This document shows positions 1 to 12,226 of a stretch of 64,000 bases of DNA, one piece after another. Origin of the DNA: Coniella vitis (lineage: Eukaryota > Ascomycota > Sordariomycetes > Diaporthales > Schizoparmaceae); contig WUJK01000009.1 in NCBI GenBank assembly GCA_011317545.1, positions 992,001 to 1,056,000 on the forward strand, read 5' to 3'. The first letter of the stretch is position 1. The number at the start of each line of letters is the position of its first letter. The notes beneath the pieces are model-generated. The model saw nothing but the letters and a program-made list of their open reading frames with translations, ran no database searches and was not told where the DNA came from. Made by a program: the position numbers and the translations under genes.

Positions 1-1132
1 GCCAACATATTTCATCCAAGCTTTTTTATATCAAATCTTTGCTATCTATGCTAGGGGCACATGTGCACGGCTGCTTCCTTGGTGAAAGCCCACCAGGCCC
101 ATCAAGGCCCCATCAAGGTCCCATCAAGGCCAAGCGTGTGTCATGAAAGGGCTAGACCTTCAAGCGAGATCCGGTGGCAAATGGAGCACCCAAGATCACT
201 GGTGCTAAACTCTAACCTTGACTATAACTGCGCCCACCAATCAGTCAGCTGCCCTTGCCAAGTCCTTTGTTAGAACCTTCTCCGTCTCGTCCCAACATCC
301 CATAAGGCTCCGGGCTTCTGTTACCCCGTCACGCTCATGGCGCGGTTTGGCGCGAGTGACCCAGACCACAAGGAGAATAGCCAACCATTTACCGCCAAGC
401 TCTGTGAGCATATAGCTCGTTGGGAGGTGCCTCCAGGATGCCTTGTCCTGGCGTGCGTTCATTGTGTATCGTTCCCCGCGTGCTGCTTTGACCCTGTCAG
501 GAAGGGGACGCGTCACGAGATGTGACTGACCCCCACTTTCCTCCACAATGGGGTGGATGACACTATCGATCGCTGCACGTTGCTGGCATCAGATGAGGCG
601 GGGAAAACCTGGGGTAAAGTGGCTCTGGGGTTTCGAATCCCCGCGGAGCCCCCAGCCCTACCCCAGATTCTGTACGAGCGGCTGAGCAAAATCCGGGCGA
701 GTCAGTGCACGGCCTGGTCGGGATACTACCTTCGTCCACCCAGCCAACCCACCAACCAATGGGCGCCTTTGTTGCACCGTATGAAGAGAGGTGTGTACTG
801 CGTGCGTAGCATTTGTTTGACGGTGAAAATGGGTGATCTGCAAAGCGGTTATTAACTGCTTGGTTGTCCCCTCATGGCAACGTTGTGGTTCATCTTTCCC
901 ATCCGCGAGCCGGCAAGCCTCTTCTCTGCTCATTCTTGCCTCAGATATCCATCTTGATTGTCTTTTTGGGTTTTCCTGGTCCTGGATTGCCCATTCCGTT
1001 TCTTTGTTTGTTGCTTTGTGTGTCTGTACAACGTGTTTGCTTGTCTGGCAGCCGCTTGTACAGCACATTTCGCACCCAAACCCCCCTCCCATTCACAGCA
1101 TTACCCGTCCAGAAACAAGTGCACACTCCACG
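1..1132. other. Upstream spacer and promoter of the first MFS gene
   Basis: No convincing gene was found; the open frames here are short and have no recognisable domain. A short direct repeat with core CCATCAAGGC occurs three times at about 97-135. The last 150 bases before the MFS start codon are C/T-rich, as expected for a fungal 5' leader. Confidence 0.5.
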
Positions 1133-3340
1133 ATGAGCACTAAGATTGAGGGATCCGCGCAGGCGGAGCACGTCGCAGACCGCGACGCACTCTCCAGCCA
1201 GGATGGCAAGGTCGCGCTCGATGCGGATCATGCGAGCTCGTCGCGGCGCCAGCTGACGGCCGAGGAGCTCGTTGTGGCGAAGAAGCTACGGTGGAAGATT
1301 GATGTGAGGATTATGCCGCTGACTGTGCTGGTGTACCTCATGAACTACATTGATCGGTGAGAACTCTGCCCTTTTTCGTTTTTCTTTGAGAAGACTTCTT
1401 CTTCTTCTTCATCACCCGGCTGGCGGGTCTGCTGATGATAAGAAACTGACGATGAACAAAGGAACAACTACGCGGCTGCTCGCCTCCAAGGCCTCCAATC
1501 GGACCTGGGAATGACCGATCAGCAGTATCAGATTGGGTTGTCGACCTTGTTTGTGGGCTATGTGTTGATGCAGGTGCCGTCGAACGCGCTGCTCAACTAT
1601 GCCGGTCGGCCGTCGATTTATATTGGATTCTTTGTCAGTGCAAATCTTTCCCGTCCTTCGACTCTGCGCCTTTGGCCTTTTTTCTTTTTCTTCCTTTCTT
1701 TGCTTTTCTATTCCCAGTGGGCATAATGGTTCTGTTTCAAGACGACAACAACTGACATGTGATACTTTGAGAATAGACCACAGTCTGGGGCCTCATCTCT
1801 GCCGTGACCAGCCAGGTCAAGACCCCTGGCGCCATTATTGCGTGTCGATTTATCCTCGGATTTGTGGAAGCTCGTAAGTTGTGCCACATATATGCGCCTC
1901 GAGAGCCGCGGGGCGAGTCACATAGCCATTCAAGCAAGTATCAGCGCTGACCACAATTGATTAGCCTTCTTTGCTGGCATCCTCTTCTACCTCTCCAAGT
2001 GGTACACCAAGGAGGAACTGAACCTGCGCATGGCCATCTTCTACTCTGGCTCTCTGGTTAGCGGCGCCTTTGGCAATCTCATAGCTGCGGGCATCTTGAG
2101 TGGACTGGCTGGAGAGCGTGGCTATGCTGCGTGGCAGTGGTTGTACATTATTGAAGGCGCCATCACCGTCTTTGTAAGTTCCGTTCTGATCCCCCCAACC
2201 CGCCGTCCACGGCAATGTCTCCCGCTTGTCTCTCGATAAATCTATCTGAACAAGGGCAAACAAAGCTGACACTCGCCCTTTCTACCGCAGTTTGGCCTCC
2301 TCATGATGGTCGTCCTCCCCGACTTCCCCGATACCTGGCGCGCCCTTTCCGACGAAGAGCGTCGCGTCGCCAACCGGCGCCTCGCCCTGGAGGCCACTGT
2401 GGCCGACGTCGACGACGCAAGCGGGCGCTCGCACCTGCGGGGCATCAAGGACGCGCTCACGGACCCCAAGACGTACCTGCTCGCCGTCGCCTACCACGGC
2501 CAGACGGGCGCCGCGGGCATCCAGAACTACTTCCCGACGCTGACGGCGACGGTGACGTCGGACCACATCCACGCGCTGCTGCTGTGCGCGCCGCCCTACC
2601 TGCTGATGGTGATTTGGTCGTATGTGCACTCGCGCACGTCGGACCGGCTGGGCATGCGGTTCTGGTTCTATGTGTACCCGATTCCGATTACGATTGTTGG
2701 TTTTGTTGGTGAGTTGTCTATTTCCCCCCCCCCCTTTTCGGCCAGCATTTTGGTTTAGCGAGTTATGCACGCATGCTGATGCTTGGGATTCCACAATACA
2801 GTTTTCATGACGACAGACAGCTTTGGCGCGCGGTACTTTAGTTTGTTTTTGCAAATCTTTGTGTTTGCCATGAACGGCACTCTCTATGCCTGTAAGCATA
2901 TATATCTCTCTCTTTCCCAAGAAAAAATAAAACCGAAAAAGAAATACCAGTTGGCTTACTTTTCTTTTTCTTTTCATCAAACAATAGGGATCTCCTCCTC
3001 TATCCCCCGTCCTCCAGCCAAGCGCGCGGCCGCATTCGCCTTTATCAACTCGGTGGGCAACGCCGCCTCCATCTGGACACCTTTTACGTACCGTACCCAG
3101 GACGCGCCGTACTACCGCCCCGCGCTGGGCATCTGCATTGGCCTGCAAGTCGTTGCCTTTGTGTGCGCGTATGCGCTCAAGGTGATGCTCCAGAAGCAGA
3201 ACAAGCGGCTGGCGCTGCTGGAAGAGCAAGAGGCTTCTGTCCATGTTCAAGGAGGAGACGGAGTCACGGCTGGTGGGGTGACGGGGATCACGGATGTTGA
3301 GGCCCGGCAGTTGCAGCAGGGATTCAGGTACATTATCTGA
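1133..3340 (+). CDS. MFS anion transporter, allantoate permease (Dal5/Tna1/Fen2) family
   Basis: Seven exons: 1133-1356, 1462-1633, 1777-1873, 1965-2173, 2291-2708, 2802-2891 and 2988-3340, giving 520 residues. All introns are GT-AG and the frame stays open across each join. A hydrophilic N-tail of about 55 residues precedes the first membrane segment, which carries the family-typical VYLMNYIDR followed by NNYAAARLQGL. Later family signatures are PGAIIACRFILGFVEA before the split PFFAG, LSKWYTKEEL, and WQWLYIIEGAIT at the centre. Length and about 12 membrane segments match fungal plasma-membrane symporters for small organic anions (allantoate, nicotinate, pantothenate and similar). The substrate cannot be read from sequence. 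The start is the first ATG in frame with this conserved topology. Confidence 0.9.
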
Positions 3341-3996
3341 AGGGTGAGGGGGTGGGTTTCTGTGTGTTTTCTTTTCTCTTCTTTTGCGTTTTGGTGTGGG
3401 TTGGTGCGGTGAATAGGGGGTGGTTGTTGGGCTTGGAGAGGGTGGGTATAGCGGAGGGGTGGTCCAAGTTATCACGTGGAGAGAGGAGGGCTGTGGTTGG
3501 CATTGCTGAATATGACTCTATTTTCCCAACTTGTGCCCCTTCTTTGGACATCTGTGTCTTTTCTGACATGTTGTCGATGTCGTTGTAGTTGCCGGGCTTC
3601 AAGTTCTACTGAAGAGTTCCTCTTCGCATGGTTGTTAGTCGTAGCCTGGAGAAGGCTATATATAGACTGCGCATTCTATATAATCCACGTTTTGTTTTCA
3701 CAGTTGCACACTTTCAAGACAAGCCCACATCATAAACTAGACCCGGGGTATATGATCTCTGATAACATAATCAGTGATGTACTCTTGTCGCTTGGACGGC
3801 CCCGGTTGCCTAGAGTGGGTCGGCAACGTGGACGGGAATTCCCGCGGCGGAGCGGAGCCGGGGTGTCTCCGCGACAATCTCAACCTTGTCCTTTTTCTTT
3901 TCCTCTTTGCTTTGACTTTTTGCACTCTTCTCATCCCATGTCACCCACCCGCTTGGCACACACACTGCCCACCCGATTATACACACACAAAGAAGC
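3341..3996. promoter_or_regulatory. Spacer and likely promoter of the PHS1 gene
   Basis: About 650 bases between two genes in tandem. A TATATATA box lies at about 3657-3664 and a second TA-rich stretch at about 3676. The strand is pyrimidine-rich from about 3888 to 3925, just before the start codon. No gene was seen. Confidence 0.4.
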
Positions 3997-4852
3997 ATGG
4001 GTGTCTTTGAGGGGGCGTTCCCTCAGTGGGCCTACCTGATCGGCTACAACATCATCTGCGCCGTGTTGTGGCTGTCCATCTCGACCTGGACGGCCTTGAC
4101 GGCTGCCGCGGACGGACTGGACCACGTCTATCCCACCGTGCGCCTCTTGGTCCTCTTCACCCAGACGCTGGCTGCCCTTGAGATTGTGCACGCTGTCATA
4201 GGCAAGTTCAACTCTCCTCCATCTTTCCTTTTTCTTTTCCCACACGACACTAACCCCCCCAAAAAATAGGCCTCGTGCACGCCCCCGTGCTCACAACCTT
4301 TGTCCAAGTCGCGGGCCGCCTCACCGTCCTCTGGATCGTCATTGAAAACTACCCCGTTGCCGCCACGCAGCAGCAGCACCCGTACGCCCTCGCCTACCCG
4401 TCCATGGTCCTCTGCTGGGGCCTCGCCGACGTCATTCGCTACCTGTACTTTGCCACGCGGCTCGTCGGCGGCCACCAGTACCGCCAGCTCGTCTGGCTGC
4501 GCTACAGCGCCTTTTACGTCCTGTACCCCGTGGGCATCGCGAGTGAAGTCGGGGTTGTGGCGCAGGCGGTGCTGGCGGCGTGGGAGTCGGGGCACCGGGG
4601 GCATGCGTGGGGTTATTTGGCTGCTGCTACGTTGTATCTCCCTGGTGGGTTTTTCTTTTCTTTTTTTTTTTTCTTTCTTTCTGTCTTGTTGACCCTTATC
4701 ATTCCCCTTTTCTTTTGTTTAGTGGTTACGGTAGAAATGAGAGAGACTGACTGACTGACTGGACTCGTCTAGCTGCTCCTACGCTGTTCAACCACATGCG
4801 CAGGCAAAGACGCAAGGTGCTCGCTCCCTCTTCTGGCGGCGGCAGGAAATGA
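3997..4852 (+). CDS. PHS1: Very-long-chain (3R)-3-hydroxyacyl-CoA dehydratase (Phs1/PTPLA family)
   Basis: Three exons, 3997-4201, 4270-4644 and 4773-4852, give 219 residues; yeast Phs1 is of similar size. The family catalyses the third step of the fatty-acid elongation cycle in the ER membrane, dehydrating 3-hydroxyacyl-CoA to trans-2-enoyl-CoA. The motif WLRYSAFYVLYPVGIASE contains the catalytic pair, here Tyr154 and Glu161, seven residues apart as in yeast. Several hydrophobic segments fit the six-TM fold. The C-terminus is basic (MRRQRRKVL) and ends in GRK, plausibly an ER-retention type tail. The first intron uses a GC donor, chosen because it joins IG to LVHAPVLTTF as in homologues and keeps the frame. 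Confidence 0.93.
4202..4269 (+). other. GC-AG intron in PHS1
   Basis: The donor reads ATAG|GCAAGT and the acceptor AAATAG|GCCTC. The GCAAGT extension is the form usual for GC donors. The nearby GT inside GCAAGTTC gives a break in the conserved IGLV-APV segment. The intron is 68 nt. Confidence 0.8.
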
Positions 4853-5086
4853 AAGTATTCAAACAAAAGAAAACAATTCAATTCGAGCATCCTTCTTCTT
4901 TTCTTTCTTTAAAACAACAAAAAGAATGATAGTACGCTTTCAACGCAGAGAGCGGCGCCCTGCTAGTCTTTCTTCCCCCCCCCCCCCAACACAAAACGAA
5001 AGAGCAAAATACATATATATATATCACTGCTGGCTTGTTTTTCTTTTCTCTTTTTCTCTGGGTGACAACATGAAAACTCCTTTTCT

Positions 5087-6617
5087 TCAATCCAACAGGT
5101 TGATTCCCAACTCTACCGTCCGTGACGTGCTGTTTGGGTCCAGGTAGGGCACCTCGCCGATGCCAACTGCCCGGTGTCCGGATCGCTCGCCCTGGTAGTC
5201 GAATGTTGCCGAGTGGAAGGCACTTCTGTTGTCCCAGATGGCTACAAGAGGTTTGGGTGTGTCAGTGTCGGTATTTGCTTGAGAGTACAGAAAGAAAGAA
5301 ACCAAGAGAGGGAGAAAAAGAAGGAAAAGAAAAAAAGAGAAAGAAGAAAAAAAAAACAACTCACCAATATCATTCTTGTTCCGCCACTTGAACCGCACCT
5401 GCAAATCATGGCTCTCGGCAACGGTCCTGTAAAACTTATCCAGCAACTCCCTCGACTCGTCCGGCTCCAACTCGTTAATCACCTTGGGGAACCCCCCCAC
5501 CGTGAAGATGCTCTTCCACCCCGTCACCGGATTCGTCCTCACCACGGGGTGCACGGCCGTCAGCTCGCGCCCGACATTCAGCGGACTCCCGCGCGGCTCC
5601 GCATACACGCGCACACGCGTCGGGTCGCGCTCCGCCGCGCGCAGGAAGCCGTCGCCCACAAACGTCGCCGTCAGGCCCTCGAAGAAGCGCTGGTAGGCGG
5701 GCGAGAAGCGGTCGTAGAGCTCGTAGCCGCTCGCCCACAGCGTGTCGCCGCCCGTGCCGCCCGCGGGCAGCAGCGTCAGCCGCAGCGACGTGTAGTCGGC
5801 CGGGCAGGCCTCGAACTGTATGTCCGAGTGCCAGGTGGCCGAGTCGTAGCGGCGCTTGTTGCGCTGCGCGTCGGCGGACTGGGCAAAGAGGCGCTTGCGC
5901 GCGACCGAGGAAATGTGGCTGATTTGGTTGTCGCCGGCGACGCCGAATTCGCTCGTGCTGTTGAGGATCGGGTGCACGTGCAGGGTCGAGGTCGGCGGTT
6001 TGCCGGATTGCACGCCGAGGCGGTGGACGAATTCCTTTTGGAGCGTGTCGGTGAGGTTGTCTTGGGCGCGGAAGAAGACGACGCCGCGTTGGGAGACTTG
6101 TTTTTTTTTTGGGGGGGGGGGGGTGGGTTAGCTGTCTGATGATATCTTATGTGTGTGTGTGTTTGTCTATTGCTGCGTAGTTCATGACAATAGGAAAAGA
6201 AAAAGAAAAGATACTTCTTCCTGGGCATGGAGATTATTTGCTAGATGAGAAGAGCCCCTTCTTTGAAAAAGAAAACAACAATCAAAGCCACCTGCGTTAC
6301 ATATCTTTTCCCCGCGGCCACAAAAGGAAAAAAGGAGAGTCAAACAAGAACTCACTGGTAATAGCCAAATCGCGCAACCGCTCATCCGCATTCGGCGCAT
6401 GCAAGATATCATCGACGATATTCACGCCGAGAAACTCGCGCCCAATCACAGGCGTCGCATCTTCCCATGCCAACCCGTCGAGGGCGTGGCCCAGCTTCAA
6501 GGGCGCTGGGTACGATGCCGTCTCCTTCTTCTCGGTGCTAGTGCCGCCACTGTCGATGGAGGACGAGGACGACGAGTGGATGGGGATCGATGTTGTTGTA
6601 GTAGCTGCTGGTGCCAT
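5087..6617 (-). CDS. TauD/TfdA-family Fe(II)/2-oxoglutarate dioxygenase, possible sulfonate/taurine dioxygenase
   Basis: Three exons on the minus strand, 6617-6356, 6096-5365 and 5241-5087, give 382 residues. The family oxidises taurine, other sulfonates or related substrates using 2-oxoglutarate and O2; yeast Jlp1 is the fungal model. The iron triad is visible: His177-Ser-Asp179 in TWHSDIQFE and His341 in NRSAFHSATFDY. Arg355 is well placed to bind the 2-oxoglutarate carboxylate. RGVVFFRAQ and WDNRSAFH are strong family signatures. The N-terminal 40 residues are Ser/Thr-rich and probably disordered. It is convergent with PHS1, with 234 bp between stop codons. A (TG)n tract begins 23 bp upstream of the ATG. 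The substrate is not certain. Confidence 0.9.
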
Positions 6618-6637
6618 GGTAGATAGTGTGCTTGTAG

Positions 6638-6681
<44 letters not shown>

Positions 6682-6923
6682 GAAAATGTCGTGATGATGT
6701 GGAGAGGTTGAGAGAAATGGGAGACGTTCTTTTGGTTTCTTTCACACACAAAGTCAATGTGTATATCGCAGCTCGACTGGACCGTTCAGCTGAGGGTGAA
6801 TGACAAGAGCCACTCAGCTTTGCAAATCTTCAAAAGGAACAGCGCTCGAGGATCAAGACGGAGTTGGATAGTCTCGCACAGCGCAGTATGAGCAAGCATA
6901 TACTCAGACACACCCTCTCTCTT

Positions 6924-6959
<36 letters not shown>

Positions 6960-7727
6960 CCTCTGTTTCTCACTCTCTGTCTTTACCAACTAAAGTGTTC
7001 TCGAGCGTGGCTTTCTGACAGTCTGAAGGGCACTTTTCCATTATAGATAGCACTTCACAGATAGCTTATATACCTGCAGCTATATCCAGGTAGCAGTAGT
7101 AGTGACTACTTACTCCGTCTATCGTAGCCAAGGCCTTTATCCATGCACAACTAGCATATACACACACTCACACTCACTCACTCACTCTCTCTCTCTTCAG
7201 CAAATACACGCCAGCCAGCCAGCCAGCCAGCACGCCATCGCGGAGACGAGACACGCAACCACTCTACTCTACTCCTCCCAGACGAGCATGCACGCCAAGC
7301 CATTTGTCGTCTGGACCCGTCTCCTGCACCGTACACAGTACGTACCGAGAAACCCCCCACTTTACAAGTCCCGAAACATGCACGGTGGTGTGAATATGGC
7401 GGATGCGCACGCCATCGGATATCGTGGTCGGTACCTAATCTGGCAGGTTGTCTGCATAGATCACGGCCGTCAGAGAGAAAGAAGTCTAGACAACACCCAA
7501 CAAAGCACATCTTCCATGCCAGGAAACGAGACAACTTTTTCTATCCTCTTCTCCCTGCAACTCATACACAGGCACCAGTAAACTCCCTCTCTCCAAAGGT
7601 GGACTAGAAACACAAATAACGGTACAGAAAAATAGAAGAAAAAAAAAAACGCATTTTGGTCATTTCAAAAAGCCCCTGAGGCATATACTTAGCGCCATGT
7701 GTAATTACCAAGAGACGAAGTCAAGCT
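6618..7727. other. Spacer between TauD-family promoter and SEC27 3' end
   Basis: No gene was recognised. Besides the TG tract it holds a compound (TC)n(TG)n tract at about 6914-6959, a CACT/CTCT-rich stretch at 7159-7197 and a short GCCA tandem at about 7213-7231. The long frames here are products of the simple repeats. Confidence 0.6.
6640..6677. repeat. (TG)n microsatellite in the TauD-family 5' leader
   Basis: About 38 bases of uninterrupted TG, ending near the start codon of the dioxygenase. On the coding strand it reads (CA)n and is probably transcribed in the 5' UTR. Confidence 0.95.
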
Positions 7728-8330
7728 CTACTCGTCTTCATTCTCATCCTCCCCGTCCTCCTCCACTTCCTCCGCTCCCTCTTCCTCCACCTCCTCCCCG
7801 GTCTCGGCCTCCTCTTCCTCCTCCTCGGCCGCATCAATCTCAGCCGCCGCTGGCTCGGCACCCGGCACCTCACCTTCTGTCGGGCCCTCCTTTTCCAACC
7901 TCAACCAGTCGTCCCACTCGGGGAACAACTCCTCATCGCCCTCTTGTCCGGGAAGTCCTATCATCTTGGCAATGCGGCTCTTCTTGTTCTTCTCCAAAGA
8001 CTCCTTCCATTGCTTGGCAACCTCGGCTGTCGAGCTGGGCTTATATGTCTGTGAGAACAAGACTGCCTCTGCCAGGCGTCCCGTCTTGACCAGCGTCTCC
8101 ACACAGCCGTCGACGTCTCCCAGGAGCCACTTGCTGGAGAAGGCAATGTTGTGCACCCCAGCCTCGTCGGCCTTGCCTGCCAAACTGGCCAGCCCTTCCC
8201 GATCCGCGGTAGAAGAGTAGAGGAGAAGAAGGGAGCCAAGGTCGTTGGCATGTGTAAAACACTCGGCCGCAAGGCTGACGTCCCAAGCTGCCAAAGCCGT
8301 ATCACCGACTAAAAACAATACGTAGTCAGT

Positions 8331-8380
<50 letters not shown>

Positions 8381-11203
8381 TAATTGCAAAAGTATACGGT
8401 CAAAGGGACTCACCAGTCTTCCATCTGTGCTCGACATTGGCATCCTTTGCCAGCTCCAGCGCAATGTCCAATCGGTTCAGTGCAAGAGCCAGCTCGAACT
8501 TGTGCTCGGGATCTGTAGCAACGTCCAAGGCAAGCTCCTTGTGGCCCTGTCCGTCCAGGAAACGAGCAACCTTGTTGAGCTCGGCTTCTGGAATCGATGG
8601 CAGCAACTCCGAGGCTGCCTCCAGCTCATCGCGGAGGACAAGCGTCTGGTATTCGAGAACGGGAAGGGAAAGAGCAAAAGAGGTGACGGCTACGTCCTTG
8701 TCACACAGGTAAATCCTCGAGTCGCGCTGAATGTAACCCAATATGTACATGGGTTGGTCAAAGTGAGAGACGGTATATGTTTGGTCGCCAACGAGGTAGT
8801 TGAGGCGGTTCGTGGAGTTGGTGTACAAGAAGCAATCACCAACCCATTCACCCGTCCTGACACCCTCGCTAATGTCGGTAATGACCTCAAAAGCTGCCTC
8901 AACACCGTCGTCTTCGACTTGACCGGCGTGCACGGCCTCTTGGTAGGCCTCGCGGCTAAAGCGGAGAATGTAGCACTGTGTATGGAAAAGTCAGCCGCTT
9001 GGAATCATCATGGCCAGGTCGTCTGAGTATCACCACTTACCGTGTCTTCGCAGGCCAGAGCAACCAGCTCGCCGCTTTCGCTCCAGTAAACTTGACGGGG
9101 CTCAACTTCAATGCGTCTCACCAAGCCACCAGTGGCCCAGTCAAAGAAGCTAATGCCTCCTTGACCCTTGACGCCAAGGAGAACACCACCAGCGAGACCT
9201 TCGGCCTGGAAACCCACGTCCAAGCCACCCTGCTTCTCCACAAAGTTCTTGAAAACCTTGATACTGGTTGCAGACTCGCGAATGGCAAAGTCATTTGAAT
9301 TCTCCTTGGCGGCCCACACAAAGTCAAGCGCGTTGCCGAATTGCTTGTTGCGCCACGCCAAGGCAGTGTAGACAATGAACTCGCCATCTCCACACACGGC
9401 TACAAATCGGCCATTTGCAGAGTGCGACAGCGTGGATGGGTACACTTCGCAGCTGCCAAGGTCCTTGGTGGTCAGGTGGATGGGCGTATTGTCCTTGGTT
9501 GCCTCGCTACCCTTGATGATTGCCGAGACAACTTCGTTGTGCTTCGCCCAGATGAGCTTGCCGGAGCCGTCCATGGAAACGGCCGGCTCTTCGCGACCAA
9601 GCTTGACAACAACAGAGCCCTCATCGTATCCGACTGCGATGCCTTGCTTGCCCTTTTGATAACTCACACACCAAGCACGCTCTAGACCATAATTCAAGCT
9701 TTGCTCAAAACGGTAGGTTGACGCATGCCATATTCTTAGTGTGCCGTCTTCGGATCCTGAAATGATAACGGGAAGTTCGGGGTGGTAGCAAGCAAAGCTG
9801 ACGTTGTTCGTGTGGCCTTCAAGCGTGGCGATCAGGGATTTGGTGGTGTAATCCCAGATCTTGACGGTCCGGTCGTCGCTCGTCCTGTAAAACTGTTAGT
9901 TCTGCTCGTTCAATCAATCTAGTAAGTAGTCTGTTGTGTTATGGAAGATCTCACGTTAGGATATATGGCTTATCGGAGTGGGGGTAGTAGTCAACATAGT
10001 TGACGCCCTTTTGCTCATGGGCCTCAAGGGTAAAGTTTGCCGTTGAGGAACCCAATGACCAGATCTTGACTGTTCTGTCTAAGCATGCGGATGCGAAGGT
10101 GTTTGTGTCTTTGGGGTTGATTGCCAAGAACATGACCTGTGCTTGCGGTTAGCATAACAACAACCAGGGTGTATATCCTCAGGATGATGAGCAAGGCCGG
10201 CCAGCCTGACCAGACGCGCGGTTGCTCCGCTGTCTTGCTGTTGGCTGGTGGCTGGCTTCTTGACGTCAATTGAAGAGACATACGTAGTGTGAGTGTCCCT
10301 CGAATGTCTGCTGGCACTTCCAGCCCATCTCCCAGTTCCACAGCTTGATGGTCATGTCATCACTAGCCGTCAAGACGAAGGGCTGTGTAGGATGCACGCA
10401 AATCGCTCTGATGTAGTCGGGATGCGCCTCGAAGCTGGCGACCTTTTCTGACGTGTTGTAGTTGTGGACTCGAAGTTGGCTGTGCATTACATTCAAATTA
10501 GCATCTTGTTTGTCGGTTGGTAGCTGTTGCGCAATTGTTGATCTTGGCCAAGAGTGACCAACGGTAGCTCCTCTCTACTGGGCACTCACAAATCGTCGCT
10601 ACCGCATACAATCCAGTTCTTCCTCGCAATGAAGCGACCCGCTCGCACGGGCACGTCGGTCAGCTCAAATGACTTGACCGTGGTCTGTGTCTCGTAACTC
10701 CATATGTAGACATGGCCGCTGTAAAGGGTGGTGAGGATCCAGGGCTAATGTTGCGCAGTTGTGTCAGCTCCCAATTTCCTTATAGCCGATAGCCAAGTGT
10801 CATGCTCATTTTTTCTTGTGTTTCCCCTCATTGTGTCGTGATGATGGGCGCGTACCTCTGTCGGGTGGAAATCAATGCCCTTTACTCGCTCGCTCCGGGC
10901 ACTGTACACGTATCGGTTGTCAGTTCGGTTTTGGGCGGCATGTCGTGAGCCCGTAACGGCGCGGATCGTACATACAAGAGCTGCCTCTGTAATTCCGAAA
11001 AGACCACGTTAGCTAGCATCTTTTGCCCTGAAGACTTGCATGTGAGGAGACAGAGGGAAACTTGGCAAGAAAGAGACAATCCACTCCTGCCAGTTCCCTT
11101 AAAGCCCTCTGGGGCTGATTTGCGCCAGCATGCCTTGTGCAAGCAAAGCAGAGCATAGCTGGAGCTTGGAAGGGTCCGGACATACCTTCACATCCAGCTT
11201 CAT
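7728..11203 (-). CDS. SEC27: COPI coatomer beta-prime subunit
   Basis: Nine exons on the minus strand (11203-11186, 10986-10976, 10901-10856, 10744-10590, 10479-10284, 10136-9955, 9884-9041, 8975-8414, 8308-7728) give 864 residues. The protein is a core subunit of the COPI coat for retrograde Golgi-to-ER transport and binds dilysine cargo tails. The first exons join to MKLDVK-RQLFARSERVKGIDFHPTE, matching the conserved start. WD40 blades follow (for example FEAHPDYIRAICVHPTQPFV, SACLDRTVKIWSLG, ISGSEDGTLRIWH), then an alpha-solenoid, then a tail of about 50 residues dominated by Glu and Asp. Exons 1 and 2 are only 18 and 11 nt. An in-frame upstream extension of about 57 codons exists in the leader, but MKLDVK is the conserved start. 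Confidence 0.96.
8333..8378. repeat. (AG)n microsatellite in the last SEC27 intron
   Basis: About 46 bases of AG inside the 105-nt intron 8309-8413. On the coding strand it is a CT-rich tract between donor and acceptor, and so may act as a long polypyrimidine tract. Confidence 0.95.
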
Positions 11204-12226
11204 CTTGGGCGACTGTGTCGACGGCTCGAGCTTTTGGGGTATTGTCGATTGTTCGTCAAGGGCGCGGTTCAGGGCCGCAGTAGTGGGGCGTCTGAGTTGA
11301 GGCCAGGCACGCTGGCGCTGAAGGGGAGCCCCTGATTGCGCGAGGTGAGATAACCCAAGGAAAGAAAACGCCAATGGGAGTTTGGCCTGGTAGGTGATGG
11401 AGCGAGGGTTGGCTGGCTAGTCGGAAGCGGGAGAGGAGGTATTGGTGGTGAGATGCAGCAGCGATTTGGGCAAAAGTTACTGACACGTCTTGGAGCCCGT
11501 TTGCCCAGTAAGCTTCCCGGCCTCCAATTGAGATGTGGTCTCTGCTGGGATGCTGGAAGCTAGCTGTTCAGCCTTGGCCAAATGTGGCCTCAGGCATGAA
11601 TAATCAGGGGCCCCTGGCATACTGACCAATAGCAGGCCTCTTTGACATGCAGGGTGTTCCCACTGTTTTCTTGCTCGAGATGTCCTCTTTGCCTCTGAAA
11701 TTCCGATGTATTCATCAAAGATCACAGCTCAAGTTGCTCATCAACTCGTCAAGGCTGGCAGTGCGGTTAAACCTGGTGATCTAGGCAGCCTTTGTCGACA
11801 AGAGTTACTTGGCATCTTCTTTCAATATCAAGACAGCGACATAATCATTCCGACGGCATGACACAACCTCCAAGGAAAACCATTCAGGCAACCGATTCCA
11901 GGAGCATGCATCATTGAACAGTGAGGAGCAGTTCTCTTTAGTGCAAACATTTTCGGCAAGTCACAAGAGCACAGAATCAGGCAGTTGCACAGGAAGGGTG
12001 TTATGCAGAAAGGCCATCAAATGACCCATTCATTTATGTATCATTTTTTGTCTCTAAAAAAGGCCATGTAAAACAAAAGAACCATTCATAAGGGGTATGC
12101 ATTTCCGTAATTCCCATCCGTTCCGTAACACCGGCCCTTGATTTCCCATGATCCGCAGCTCAATAAACGCCAATGCATCTCGTCATCATAACATGAAAAG
12201 AAATTGAGAAGAAGCCATCAAGAGGC
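11204..12226. other. Spacer between the SEC27 leader and the mannitol dehydrogenase 3' end
   Basis: No gene was recognised. The frames at 11256-11486 and 11477-11725 (minus) show no domain. The part next to SEC27 is probably its promoter and 5' UTR; the part near 12100-12226 is probably the 3' UTR of the dehydrogenase. Confidence 0.5.

Noticed and set aside
625..650. T-arm-like GGGGTTTCGAATCCCC
   Set aside because: The loop has eight bases and no D arm, anticodon arm or acceptor stem accompanies it.
2282..3475. 397-codon frame on the minus strand
   Set aside because: It is the antisense shadow of the MFS transporter exons; low complexity and no domain.
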